A stretch of DNA of 64,000 nt, taken from assembly GCF_045679555.1 (NCBI RefSeq), contig NC_092093.1, forward strand, positions 67,291,214 to 67,355,213, in the 5' to 3' direction. The position numbers and the translations under genes were made by a program. The notes below the pieces were generated by a model. That model ran no database searches and had not been told where the DNA came from. It saw only the letters and a list, made by a program, of their open reading frames with translations. This DNA comes from Salvelinus alpinus. Taxonomy: Eukaryota; Chordata; Actinopteri; Salmoniformes; Salmonidae. Shown one piece after another: positions 26,291-35,795 of this stretch. Position 1 is the first letter of the stretch, and every line of letters begins with the position of its first letter.

Positions 26291-26839
26291 ATTGAAAGCA
26301 GCTGTGCATTAGATCAAAGAACAGATGGGAATTGGTTCTTTCTAAGATCTGCTTGCATGAATTTGTTAGCTTTAATCACTATCATTACTAAATTCCCAAT
26401 TCCCTGATGCAAAGAGTGAATTCCAAATAAATTTGGCATTATTTAATAGTAGGAGAAAAAAAAGTGACAAGAATAGTGACAATTGGAACCCCTCTTCCAG
26501 ATCATGACTAGACTGCAGCCCTGTACTTCACAAAACAAACTTCTATTTATTGTCTAAGCAAATTAAGAGCACGTCAAACTGTTTTAAATCAAAGCTTTAT
26601 AAGTCATAAATAAATAAAAACATCTTCATAGTACTCCAATGACTCCAATAGATCTAGAGAATTAGTGCTGTGTGCGAGTCGGGACTCCTTTTTTTGTCAA
26701 ATGTATTGTGACAAACATGATTGTGTAACTACACGTTATAATAAATGTTGATTTGAATGTTGATTCATATTTGTGTGATGATAACAGTAGAATTGGTTTG
26801 TCTACTTGGATCCTGCTGCTAGTGGCTGTTTTCTTTTAG

Positions 26840-26995
26840 CTTAGCTGTTAGTACATTGTTGTTGTTCTTGAGGCTGGCCAGTGAGGCAGCGTAGTCCACT
26901 AGTTTTCCAACAATCCACTTGGAACAGAAGAAGATGGGCAGGCTGGAGTCTTTGCCCTCTTTGGGAAGGAAGACATTGAAATAGGTCCTCTCTGT
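26840..26995 (-). pseudogene. ZFAND1-like exon copy, array unit 15
   Basis: Carries the Met to Ile variant plus a Ser to Ile change (KWIVGK in place of KWSVGK). Confidence 0.72.
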
Positions 26996-28061
26996 CTGGA
27001 AAACAAAATTAATAAGATGTAGACTTGTATATAAAATATAATCAAATGCAAAACTCCCAAAAAGACACTGATTCTTTAAACCAGGGGAGTACATGTTTCC
27101 CCCCTCATTCTGAAATTACATTTTTGTCCCCCCTAGTTGTATCATTGGAATGTGATACAAAACGAGGCTACGGAGAGCTTTAGGACCATGCGAACGCCTC
27201 CAAGCGGTCGGGTAGGCTGTTTGGAGTGTTTATCCAACTGAGGGGGAAACAATTATGATAGCTATGTCCCCCCCACTTCGAATAACAAAGTTGCACCCCT
27301 GCTTTATACTGTATATAATGTATATTTAACACAATTGTCTGGAAAGCCTCAGTGTAGAATGGCATACAGTAAATAGTAGCTGCTGTTGTTAACAGCAAAG
27401 GAAAAAACAGCATGAGGCATTATCTTGTTGGGTCATTACATTTTATATCACAACCCCAATTTATGAACAACTCCATCACAGTTCATGTCTACACCCTCAG
27501 ACATACTTGATGTGCCCCATATGGCACCTTATTACTATATAGTTCACATCTTTTCAACAGAGACCTTTTGGCCCTGGTCAAGGTCCAGCCAATTAGAATG
27601 AGTTTTTCCCTACAAAAGGTCTTTATTACAGACAGAAATACTCCTCAGTTTCATCAGCTGCCCGGTTGGTGGGTCTCACACGATCCCGCAGGTGAAGAAG
27701 CTGGACGTGGATGTCCTGGGATGGCGTGGTTACACGTAGTCTGCGTATGTGAGACCGGTTGGAAGTACTGCCAAATTCTCTAAAACGACATTGGAGGTGG
27801 CTTATGGTAGAGAAAATAACATTCAATTCTCTGGCCACAGCTCTGGTGGACATTCTTGCAGTCAGACTGAAAAGAAAGCTCTGCTGTTGGGAAAGCTTTA
27901 TGTAGTGCCTAACTGTTTAAAGAATACATTCATTGCATTATAACTGTGACAAACGGTACTCACAATGTTGTATTGTGTTGTGTAATGGCTTTGTTGGCAT
28001 GCATCAAAACTTTGTAAAAGTTTTTACCCCACCACGATGTATTTTTCTCTGGTAAATAAGT

Positions 28062-28134
28062 GATCCAGTGGCCTAATGGATAAGGCATCAGCCTCCGGAG
28101 CTGGGGATTGTGGGTTCAAGTCCCACCTCGGTCT
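28062..28134 (+). tRNA. tRNA-Arg(CCG)-like, acceptor-mismatch class, array unit 16
   Basis: CTCGGTC acceptor strand with one mismatch; otherwise intact, anticodon CCG. Confidence 0.55.
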
Positions 28135-28683
28135 ATTGAAAGCAGCTGTGCATTAGATCAAAGAACAGATGGGAATTGGTTCTTTCTAAGATCTGCTTGC
28201 ATGAATTTGTTAGCTTTAATCACTATCATTACTAAATTCCCAATTCCCTGATGCAAAGAGTGAATTCCAAATAAATTAGCCATTATTTAATAGTAGGAGA
28301 AAAAAAAGTGACAAGAATAGTGACAATTGGAACCCCTCTTCCAGATCATGACTAGACTGCAGCCCTGTACTTCACAAAACAAACTTCTATTTATTGTCTA
28401 AGCAAATTAAGAGCACGTCAAACTGTTTTAAATCAAAGCTTTATAAGTCATAAATAAATAAAAACATCTTCATAGTACTCCAATGACTCCAATAGATCTA
28501 GAGAATTAGTGCTGTGTGCGAGTCAGGACTCCTTTTTTTGTCAAATGTATTGTGACAAACATGATTGTGAAACTACACGTTATAATAAATGTTGATTTGA
28601 ATGTTGATTCATATTTGTGTGATGATAACAGTAGAATTGGTTTGTCTACTTGGATCCTGCTGCTAGTGGCTGTTTTCTTTTAG

Positions 28684-28839
28684 CTTAGCTGTTAGTACAT
28701 TGTTGTTGTTCTTGAGGCTGGCCAGTGAGGCAGCGTAGTCCACTAGTTTTCCAACACTCCACTTGGAACAGAAGAACATGGGCAGGCTGGAGTCTTTGCC
28801 CTCTTTGGGAAGGAAGACATTGAAATAGGTCCTCTCTGT
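28684..28839 (-). pseudogene. ZFAND1-like exon copy, array unit 16
   Basis: Same translation as unit 1. Confidence 0.72.
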
Positions 28840-29905
28840 CTGGAAAACAAAATTAATAAGATGTAGACTTGTATATAAAATATAATCAAATGCAAAACTC
28901 CCAAAAAGACACTGATTCTTTAAACCAGGGGAGTACATGTTTCCCCCCTCATTCTGAAATTACATTTTTGTCCCCCCTAGTTGTATCATTGGAATGTGAT
29001 ACAAAACGAGGCTACGGAGAGCTTTAGGACCATGCGAACGCCTCCAAGCGGTCGGGTAGGCTGTTTGGAGTGTTTATCCAACTGAGGGGGAAACAATTAT
29101 GATAGCTATGTCCCCCCCACTTCGAATAACAAAGTTGCACCCCTGCTTTATACTGTATATAATGTATATTTAACACAATTGTCTGGAAAGCCTCAGTGTA
29201 GAATGGCATACAGTAAATAGTAGCTGCTGTTGTTAACAGCAAAGGAAAAAACAGCATGAGGCATTATCTTGTTGGGTCATTACATTTTATATCACAACCC
29301 CAATTTATGAACAACTCCATCACAGTTCATGTCTACACCCTCAGACATACTTGATGTGCCCCATATGGCACCTTATTACTATATAGTTCACATCTTTTCA
29401 ACAGAGACCTTTTGGCCCTGGTCAAGGTCCAGCCAATTAGAATGAGTTTTTCCCTACAAAAGGTCTTTATTACAGACAGAAATACTCCTCAGTTTCATCA
29501 GCTGCCCGGTTGGTGTGTCTCACACGATCCCGCAGGTGAAGAAGCTGGACGTGGATGTCCTGGGATGGCGTGGTTACACGTAGTCTGCGTATGTGAGACC
29601 GGTTGGAAGTACTGCCAAATTCTCTAAAACGACATTGGAGGTGGCTTATGGTAGAGAAAATAACATTCAATTCTCTGGCCACAGCTCTGGTGGACATTCT
29701 TGCAGTCAGACTGAAAAGAAAGCTCTGCTGTTGGGAAAGCTTTATGTAGTGCCTAACTGTTTAAAGAATACATTCATTGCATTATAACGGTGACAAACGG
29801 TACTCACAATGTTGTATTGTGTTGTGTAATGGCTTTGTTGGCATGCATCAAAACTTTGTAAAAGTTTTTACCCCACCACGATGTATTTTTCTCTGGTAAA
29901 TAAGT

Positions 29906-29978
29906 GATCCAGTGGCCTAATGGATAAGGCATCAGCCTCCGGAGCTGGGGATTGTGGGTTCAAGTCCCACCTCGGTCT
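29906..29978 (+). tRNA. tRNA-Arg(CCG)-like, acceptor-mismatch class, array unit 17
   Basis: CTCGGTC acceptor strand with one mismatch; otherwise intact, anticodon CCG. Confidence 0.55.
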
Positions 29979-30527
29979 ATTGAAAGCAGCTGTGCATTAG
30001 ATCAAAGAACAGATGGGAATTGGTTCTTTCTAAGATCTGCTTGCATGAATTTGTTAGCTTTAATCACTATCATTACTAAATTCCCAATTCCCTGATGCAA
30101 AGAGTGAATTCCAAATAAATTTGGCATTATTTAATAGTAGGAGAAAAAAAAGTGACAAGAATAGTGACAATTGGAACCCCTCTTCCAGATCATGAATAGA
30201 CTGCAGCCCTGTACTTCACAAAACAAACTTCTATTTATTGTCTAAGCAAATTAAGAGCACGTCAAACTGTTTTAAATCAAAGCTTTATAAGTCATAAATA
30301 AATAAAAACATCTTCATAGTACTCCAATGACTCCAATAGATCTAGAGAATTAGTGCTGTGTGCGAGTCAGGACTCCTTTTTTTGTCAAATGTATTGTGAC
30401 AAACATGATTGTGTAACTACACGTTATAATAAATGTTGATTTGAATGTTGATTCATATTTGTGTGATGATAACAGTAGAATTGGTTTGTCTACTTGGATC
30501 CTGCTGCTAGTGGCTGTTTTCTTTTAG

Positions 30528-30683
30528 CTTAGCTGTTAGTACATTGTTGTTGTTCTTGAGGCTGGCCAGTGAGGCAGCGTAGTCCACTAGTTTTCCAACA
30601 CTCCACTTGGAACAGAAGAACATGGGCAGGCTGGAGTCTTTGCCCTCTTTGGGAAGGAAGACATTGAAATAGGTCCTCTCTGT
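30528..30683 (-). pseudogene. ZFAND1-like exon copy, array unit 17
   Basis: Same translation as unit 1. Confidence 0.72.
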
Positions 30684-31752
30684 CTGGAAAACAAAATTAA
30701 TAAGATGTAGACTTGTATATAAAATATAATCAAATGCAAAACTCCCAAAAAGACACTGATTCTTTAAACCAGGGGAGTACATGTTTCCCCCCTCATTCTG
30801 AAATTACATTTTTGTCCCCCCTAGTTGTATCATTGGAATGTGATACAAAACGAGGCTACGGAGAGCTTTAGGACCATGCGAACGCCTCCAAGCGGTCGGG
30901 TAGGCTGTTTGGAGTGTTTATCCAACTGAGGGGGAAAAAATAATAATGATAATTATGTCCCCCCCACTTCGAATAACAAAGTTGCACCCCTGCTTTATTC
31001 TGTATATAATGTATTTTTCAACACAATTGGCTGGAAAGCCTCAGTGTAGAATGGCATACAGTGTAAGTAGCTGCTGTTGTTAACAGCAAAGGAAAAAACA
31101 GCATGAGGCATTATCTTGTTGGGTCATTACATTATATATCACAACCCCAATTTATGAACAACTCCATCACAGTTCATGTCTACACCCTCAGACATACTTG
31201 ATGTGCCCCATATGGCACCTTATTACTATATAGTTCACATCTTTTCAACAGAGACCTTTTGGCCCTGGTCAAGGTCCAGCCAATCAGAATTAGTTTTTCC
31301 CTACAAAAGGTCTTTATTACAGACAGAAATACTCCTCAGTTTCATCAGCTGCCCTGTTGGTGGGTCTCACACGATCCCACAGGTGAAGAAGCTGGACGTG
31401 GAGGTTCTGGGATGGTGTGGTTACACGTAGTCTGCGTATGTGAGACCGGTTGGAAGTACTGCCAAATTCTCTAAAACGACATTGGAGGTGGCTTATGGTA
31501 GAGAAAGGAACATTCAATTCTCTGGCCACAGCTCTGGTGGACATTGTTGCAGTCAAACTGAAAAGAAAGCTCTGCTGTTGGGAAAGCTTTATGTAGTGCC
31601 TAACTGTTTAAAGAATACATTCATTGCATTATAACGGTGACAACCGGTACTCACAATGTTGTATTGTGTTGTGTAATGGCTTTGTTGGCATGCATCAAAA
31701 CTTTGTAAAAGTTTTTACCCCACCACAATCTATTTTTCTCTGGTAAATAAGT

Positions 31753-31825
31753 GGTCCAGTGGCCTAATGGATAAGCCACCAGCCTCTGGAGCTGGGGATT
31801 GTAGGTTCAAGTCCCACCTGGGTCT
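31753..31825 (+). pseudogene. Diverged tRNA-Arg-derived copy with CTG anticodon, array unit 18
   Basis: The most diverged copy. The acceptor begins GGTCCAG, the D-stem 3' strand is AGCC (one mismatch), the anticodon stem is CCAGC/GCTGG (better paired than elsewhere), the loop is CTCTGGA, and the T-stem is GTAGG. Positions 34-36 read CTG, a Gln anticodon, so the Arg identity base C35 is lost. It could be an old pseudogene or an anticodon-switched copy. The paired D- and T-stem defects favour a pseudogene. Confidence 0.5.
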
Positions 31826-32369
31826 ATTGAAAGCAGCTGTGCATTAGATCAAAGAACAGATGGAAATTGGTTCTTTCTAAGATCTGCTTGCATTAATTTG
31901 TTAGCTTTAATCACTATCATTACTACATTCCCAATTCCCTGATGCAAAGAGTGAATTCCAAATAAATTAGGCATTATTTAATAGTAGGAGAAAAAAAAGT
32001 GACCAGAATAGTGACAATTGGAACCCCTCTTCCAGATCATGACTAGACTGAAGCCCTGTACTTCACAAAACAAACTTCTATTTATTGTCTAAGCAAATTA
32101 AGAGCATGTCAAACTGTTTTAAATCAAAGCTTTATAAGTCATAAATAAATAAAAACATCTTCATAGTACTCCAATGACTCCAATAGATCTAGAGAATTAG
32201 TGCTGTGTGCGAGTCAGGACTCCTTTATTTGTCAAATGTATTGTGACAAACATGATTGTGAAACTACACGTTATAATAAATGTTGATTTGAATGTTGATT
32301 CATATTTGTATTATGATAACAGTAGAACAGGTTTGTCTACTTGGAGCCTGCTGCTAGTGGCTGTTTTCT

Positions 32370-32525
32370 TTTAGCTGTTAGTACATTGTTGTTGTTCTTG
32401 AGGCTGGCCAGTGAGGCAGCGTAGTCCACTAGTTTTCCAACACTCCACTTGGAACAGAAGAACATGGGCAGGCTGGAGTCTTTGCCCTCTTTGGGAAGTA
32501 AGACATTGAAATAGGTCCTCTCTGT
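32370..32525 (-). pseudogene. ZFAND1-like exon copy, array unit 18 (diverged)
   Basis: Diverged copy next to the assembly gap. It carries a base change in the PKEGK region and a short deletion at the 3' edge (TTTTAGCTGTTAG in place of TTTTAGCTTAGCTGTTAG). The lower boundary is approximate. The acceptor lies just before the N gap. Confidence 0.65.
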
Positions 32526-32545
32526 CTGGAAAACAAAATTAATAA

Positions 32546-32645
32546 NNNNNNNNNNNNNNNNNNNNNNNNNNNNNNNNNNNNNNNNNNNNNNNNNNNNNNN
32601 NNNNNNNNNNNNNNNNNNNNNNNNNNNNNNNNNNNNNNNNNNNNN
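32546..32645. other. Assembly gap of 100 N
   Basis: Exactly 100 N, the conventional length for a gap of unknown size. It falls inside array unit 18, so the array end and the junction to unique sequence are not seen. Confidence 1.
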
Positions 32646-32687
32646 AATGTGACATCATGAGGATGTCACATTTCAACATGTGATACC
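32646..32687 (-). repeat. Fragment of the ACATGTG-rich inverted-repeat element
   Basis: Short stretch with TGACATC and ATGTGA motifs. It appears to continue at 33475 once the inserted 781-bp element is removed, because the flanks share the 6-bp repeat GATACC. Confidence 0.45.
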
Positions 32688-33468
32688 GTCACACCCTGAT
32701 CTTGTTCACCTGTCCTTGCGATTGTCTTGACCCCCTGCAGGTGTCGCTTATTATCCCCAGTGTATATATCCTTGCGTTTCCTTTCTCTCTGTGCCAGTTC
32801 GTCTTGTTTGCCAAGTCAACTAGCGGTTTTCCTTGCGCCTGGTTTTCCTCAGTCTCTGTTTGTTTCTAGTTCTCAAGGTTTTGATCCTTGCCTGTGTTTA
32901 CTCTGATCCCGCCTGCCGGACCACTCTGCCTGTTCTGACTACCAGCCTGCCTGACCACTCTGCCTGTTCTGACTACCAGCCTGTCTGACCACTCTGCCTG
33001 TTCTGACTACCAGCCTGCCTGACCACTCTGCCTGTTCTGACTACCAGCCTGCCTGACCACTCTGCCTGTTCTGACTACCAGCCTGCCTGACCACTCTGCC
33101 TGTTCTGACTACCAGCCTGCCTGACCACTCTGCCTGTTCTGACTACCAGCCTGTCTGCCTGTTCTGACTACCAGCCTGCCTGACCACTCTGCCTGTTCTG
33201 ACTACCAGCCTGCCTGACCACTCTGCCTGTTCTGACTAGCAGCCTGCCTATCCTCTTGTACTGTTTTAGACTCGGATCTGGTTTCTGACCCCTGCCTGGC
33301 CTGACCTCGAGACTGCCTACCGTCTAGTACGGTTTGGACTCTGACCTGGTTCATGAACTCTCGCCTGTCCCCGACCTGCATTTACCTACTCCCTTTGTTA
33401 TAATAAATATCGGACCCCTACCATCTGCCTCCTGTGCCTGCATTTGGGTCTCGCCTTGTGCCTTCATA
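32688..33468 (+). mobile_element. Solo-LTR-like retroelement fossil
   Basis: Starts GTCACACCCTGATC and ends in a segment reading CTCGCCTTGTGCC, with a TATA-like GTATATATCC near 32760 and AATAAATAT near 33403, a promoter and poly(A) layout typical of LTRs. The same 6-bp sequence GATACC sits on both sides (32682-32687 and 33469-33474), in line with a target-site duplication. No internal retroelement genes are present. It is broken and of moderate age. The family is recognised only as a common salmonid repeat. Confidence 0.5.
32918..33240. repeat. 34-bp minisatellite within the LTR-like element
   Basis: About ten copies of a 34-bp unit containing CTGTTCTGACTACCAGCC, one of them shortened. The copies are nearly identical, so the expansion is recent relative to the element. 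Confidence 0.9.
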
Positions 33469-33474
33469 GATACC

Positions 33475-33750
33475 ATGAAGCTACACGTGACAACATTTGA
33501 CATTTTATCACATGTGAAAAAGTAAATTCGATTGTCACATGTGAAAGTGCAAATTAGATATTCACATGTGAACAGTCACATGAAAATGCAATTCTACATG
33601 TGAGAGTTAGGTTACATGATAATTTATTTTTCACATGACAGTTTTTCATGTCTAACTGCAATTTCCACTTGTGAATCTGCAATTCACATTTGAGGTGAAA
33701 ACATTTATTTTCCTCATATGTGAAAATGTGGTGTTAAAGGGGAACTGCGT
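33475..33750 (-). repeat. ACATGTG-rich element, reversed partial copy (first part)
   Basis: Dense TTCACATGTGAA-like palindromes like those in the full copies at 44.0-45.3 kb and 56.3-57.6 kb. It is interrupted downstream by a 48-bp minisatellite. Confidence 0.6.
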
Positions 33751-33751
33751 G

Positions 33752-34098
33752 ATTAGATAGACATAATTTCACCCAGAGAGCTGTACATGTCAGTGTGTGG
33801 TTAGACAGACAGAACCTCACCCAGAGAGCTGTACATGTCAGTGTGTGGTTAGACAGACATAACCTCACCCAGAGAGCTGTACATGTCAGTGTGTGGTTAG
33901 ACAGACAGAACCTCACCCAGAGAGCTGTACATGTCAGTGTGTGGTTAGACAGACATAACCTCACCCAGAGAGTTGTACATGTCAGTGTGTGGTTAGACAG
34001 ACAGAACCTCACCCAGAGAGCTGTACATGTCAGTGTGTGGTTAGACAGACAGAACCTCACCCAGAGAGCTGTACATGTCAGTGTGTGGTTAGACAGAC
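33752..34098. repeat. 48-bp minisatellite, about 7 copies
   Basis: Unit contains GTTAGACAGACAGAACCTC and CCCAGAGAGCTGTACATGTC. Because 48 is a multiple of 3, long open frames appear on both strands (16-residue repeats), but they have no gene features. Confidence 0.92.
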
Positions 34099-34109
34099 AA
34101 ATCCTTAGA

Positions 34110-34540
34110 ATAGATCATATAGATACAATAGAATGCCATTCCAGTTCTGGGACAGCTGAAGTTGTACATAATATGTTTATGCTCCTTGTTCTACAATATC
34201 TGTGGTTCTAGTCTACACACAACTAATTTTCATTTGCTAGATAAGGTGTAGGCATGTCTTTAAGCTAATCATTATGATAGCCTAATGTATTTACATGTAT
34301 TTTAGAACATGTTTTGTCTTTGTAACACAAACACACCCATTGATTTTTGTTGTTGATACATCTACACTCAAGCTGGCCATGTTTGTGCAATGTTCATATG
34401 TAGCCTTGCCTGGCTACCCATTCTCATCTTTGGTTCTGATGGGGTATGACAGTTGAACTAAGCTCATGAGCCATTTATAAGTAATATTCTTCAAGAATCA
34501 ATGGGTAGATATAATTAATTCATCTGTCCAAAAATGGATT
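34110..34540. other. Non-coding stretch, nothing recognised
   Basis: AT-rich sequence without a supportable gene, splice signals or a repeat that I can name. Confidence 0.5.
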
Positions 34541-34544
34541 TAGC

Positions 34545-34870
34545 AACTGCTCGGCTAAAATAGGGTAACAAATAAATTTAGCAACTGTTCAGCTAAAATA
34601 GTGTAAAAATCTTTAATCAATGACAATATGATTACATTTGATCAGTTAGTAATGACATTTCTATATGACCCCAACAGCGGTTTGAACACACAGCCTCTGC
34701 ATTAGGGGTATGATGATCTTTCTGCTGTGCCACAAAGTCTGTACCATTCACAGAGGTCCTCTGTTCTCATTACCTATAATACATATCTGCATTTAGCAAA
34801 AGTGCCATCTGCACTTCTATTTTAGTTATCAGTTGATCTGACTATTCTCTCATCATGGATTTAATGTGTT
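34545..34870 (-). repeat. ACATGTG-rich element, reversed partial copy (middle part)
   Basis: Reverse complement of the central part of the copy at 56.3-57.6 kb (around 56880-57140). It shares the TTCAGCTAAAATAGTGTA segment and the TCTTTCTGCTGTGCC segment. The terminal inverted repeat on this side is missing. Confidence 0.7.
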
Positions 34871-35240
34871 AAATCAACACTGAAAGTGTTGAATCTGTCG
34901 ACCCATATAGACAACAGAACAGTGTTTAATTAATATACCGCTTAGTGTAAAGCCTTGTTCAAATATTTCCCAGAGTGCCTTTCGAGTAAATTGTAGAGTT
35001 ACCATCTATGCCTGTTTAGTACAGAGACATGGTTGTTGCATTTATCAATTTATGGTCCTATAAACTTCACCAAGGTAGATCGTAAGCAAATATGTTATCA
35101 TTTAAAAAAATAACTCATACAGATCACTTTGAACCAATATCACACCCTTCATTATGACATTTCCCAGCATGCTCTATTGCTTTGTTTCAATATCTGTTTG
35201 TGCATGTACGTTGATTCATTGGTTAATCATAGAGCTTAAT
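34870..35240 (+). repeat. Dispersed short repeat, copy A
   Basis: Contains GTTAAATCAACACTGAAAG, CCCAGAGTGCC and CAGCATGCTCTATT. Related copies lie at ~39130-39900 (+, with a SINE inserted) and ~40985-41225 (-). Non-coding, probably a MITE; superfamily not resolved. Confidence 0.65.
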
Positions 35241-35712
35241 AATTGGTAATGATTTAAATAGTCCCAAATAGATGGTTTGTAGATGTTTAGTACTGTAAGT
35301 GTTCAACTAATTGTCAATATTTCAACTAACTTTCCACTAACCCTAACCTTAACCCTGCCATCTCTAACCCTAAACCAAGCCATAACTGGAGCCAGCTGTT
35401 GTAAATCAGTTCCATTTGGTAATTTAGTATCTGTAGATGGGACTATCCAAATCAAGTGTAACCTAATAAAGTTTATTCAGTTCAATTCATATCCTTTGTG
35501 ACCTCCATACTCTTGATAAAACATAAATATTTGAAGTGAAAAAAATCTTATGAAAGACAGAATTATGAATTCAAAACAGTTTTCATTAAGGTCAGAACAA
35601 CCTCATCTCAAAAATCTCCTGTCAGCAACGTTTTTCTTGGACTTCCCCTAAATGACACAGGATGAGAGTGGGCACTGACAGGGGCAGGTTTTGGAAGCGG
35701 AACTCGATGGTC

Positions 35713-35720
35713 TATATAAA
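35713..35720 (+). promoter_or_regulatory. TATA box of the f13a1-like gene
   Basis: TATATAAA lies ~30 bp upstream of the inferred start of a short non-coding exon that ends in a strong donor. A focused promoter is inferred. Confidence 0.6.
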
Positions 35721-35744
35721 CACATGGGCGACATTCACTTGACA

Positions 35745-35795
35745 TCTGTTGGCGTGACTCTTCCTCCAACTGCATCTCTACCTGAGCTTTTGAAG
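35745..35795 (+). other. f13a1-like exon 1, non-coding 5' UTR
   Basis: The exon ends CTTTTGAAG before the donor GTGAGTAGG at 35796. The start is placed ~25-30 bp after the TATA box and is approximate. A non-coding first exon with the start codon in exon 2 is the arrangement of vertebrate F13A1 (and TGM1). Confidence 0.6.

Larger units (their letters stand above)
1..32545. repeat. Tandem macrosatellite, ~1.84 kb unit, 17 units plus a partial 18th
   Basis: Head-to-tail array that fills half the window. In the phase of the window start, the units begin at 1, 1836, 3672, 5617, 7460, 9305, 11149, 12994, 14839, 16682, 18526, 20371, 22216, 24060, 25906, 27749, 29593 and 31440. Most are 1843-1846 bp; units 1-2 are 1836 bp and unit 3 is 1945 bp. 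Each unit holds, left to right, a tRNA-Arg-like gene (+), a ZFAND1-like exon (-), a pair of G/C-run inverted repeats, and a Tc1 remnant (-). Units differ by scattered single-base changes and short indels, so homogenisation is recent. The left edge is the window border and the right edge is an assembly gap, so true copy number is unknown and may be larger. I do not recognise the unit as a described salmonid satellite. Confidence 0.97.

Noticed and set aside
1-32545. CRISPR-like or rDNA interpretation of the long tandem array
   Set aside because: The unit is ~1.84 kb with no short repeat-spacer pattern, and no 5S or 45S rRNA or U-snRNA sequence was seen in it; tRNA-Arg is the only RNA gene found.
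35339-35380. Interstitial telomere-like CCCTAACC wording
   Set aside because: Only a few degenerate CTAACC-type units within ~40 bp; common in fish dispersed repeats and not a (TTAGGG)n tract.
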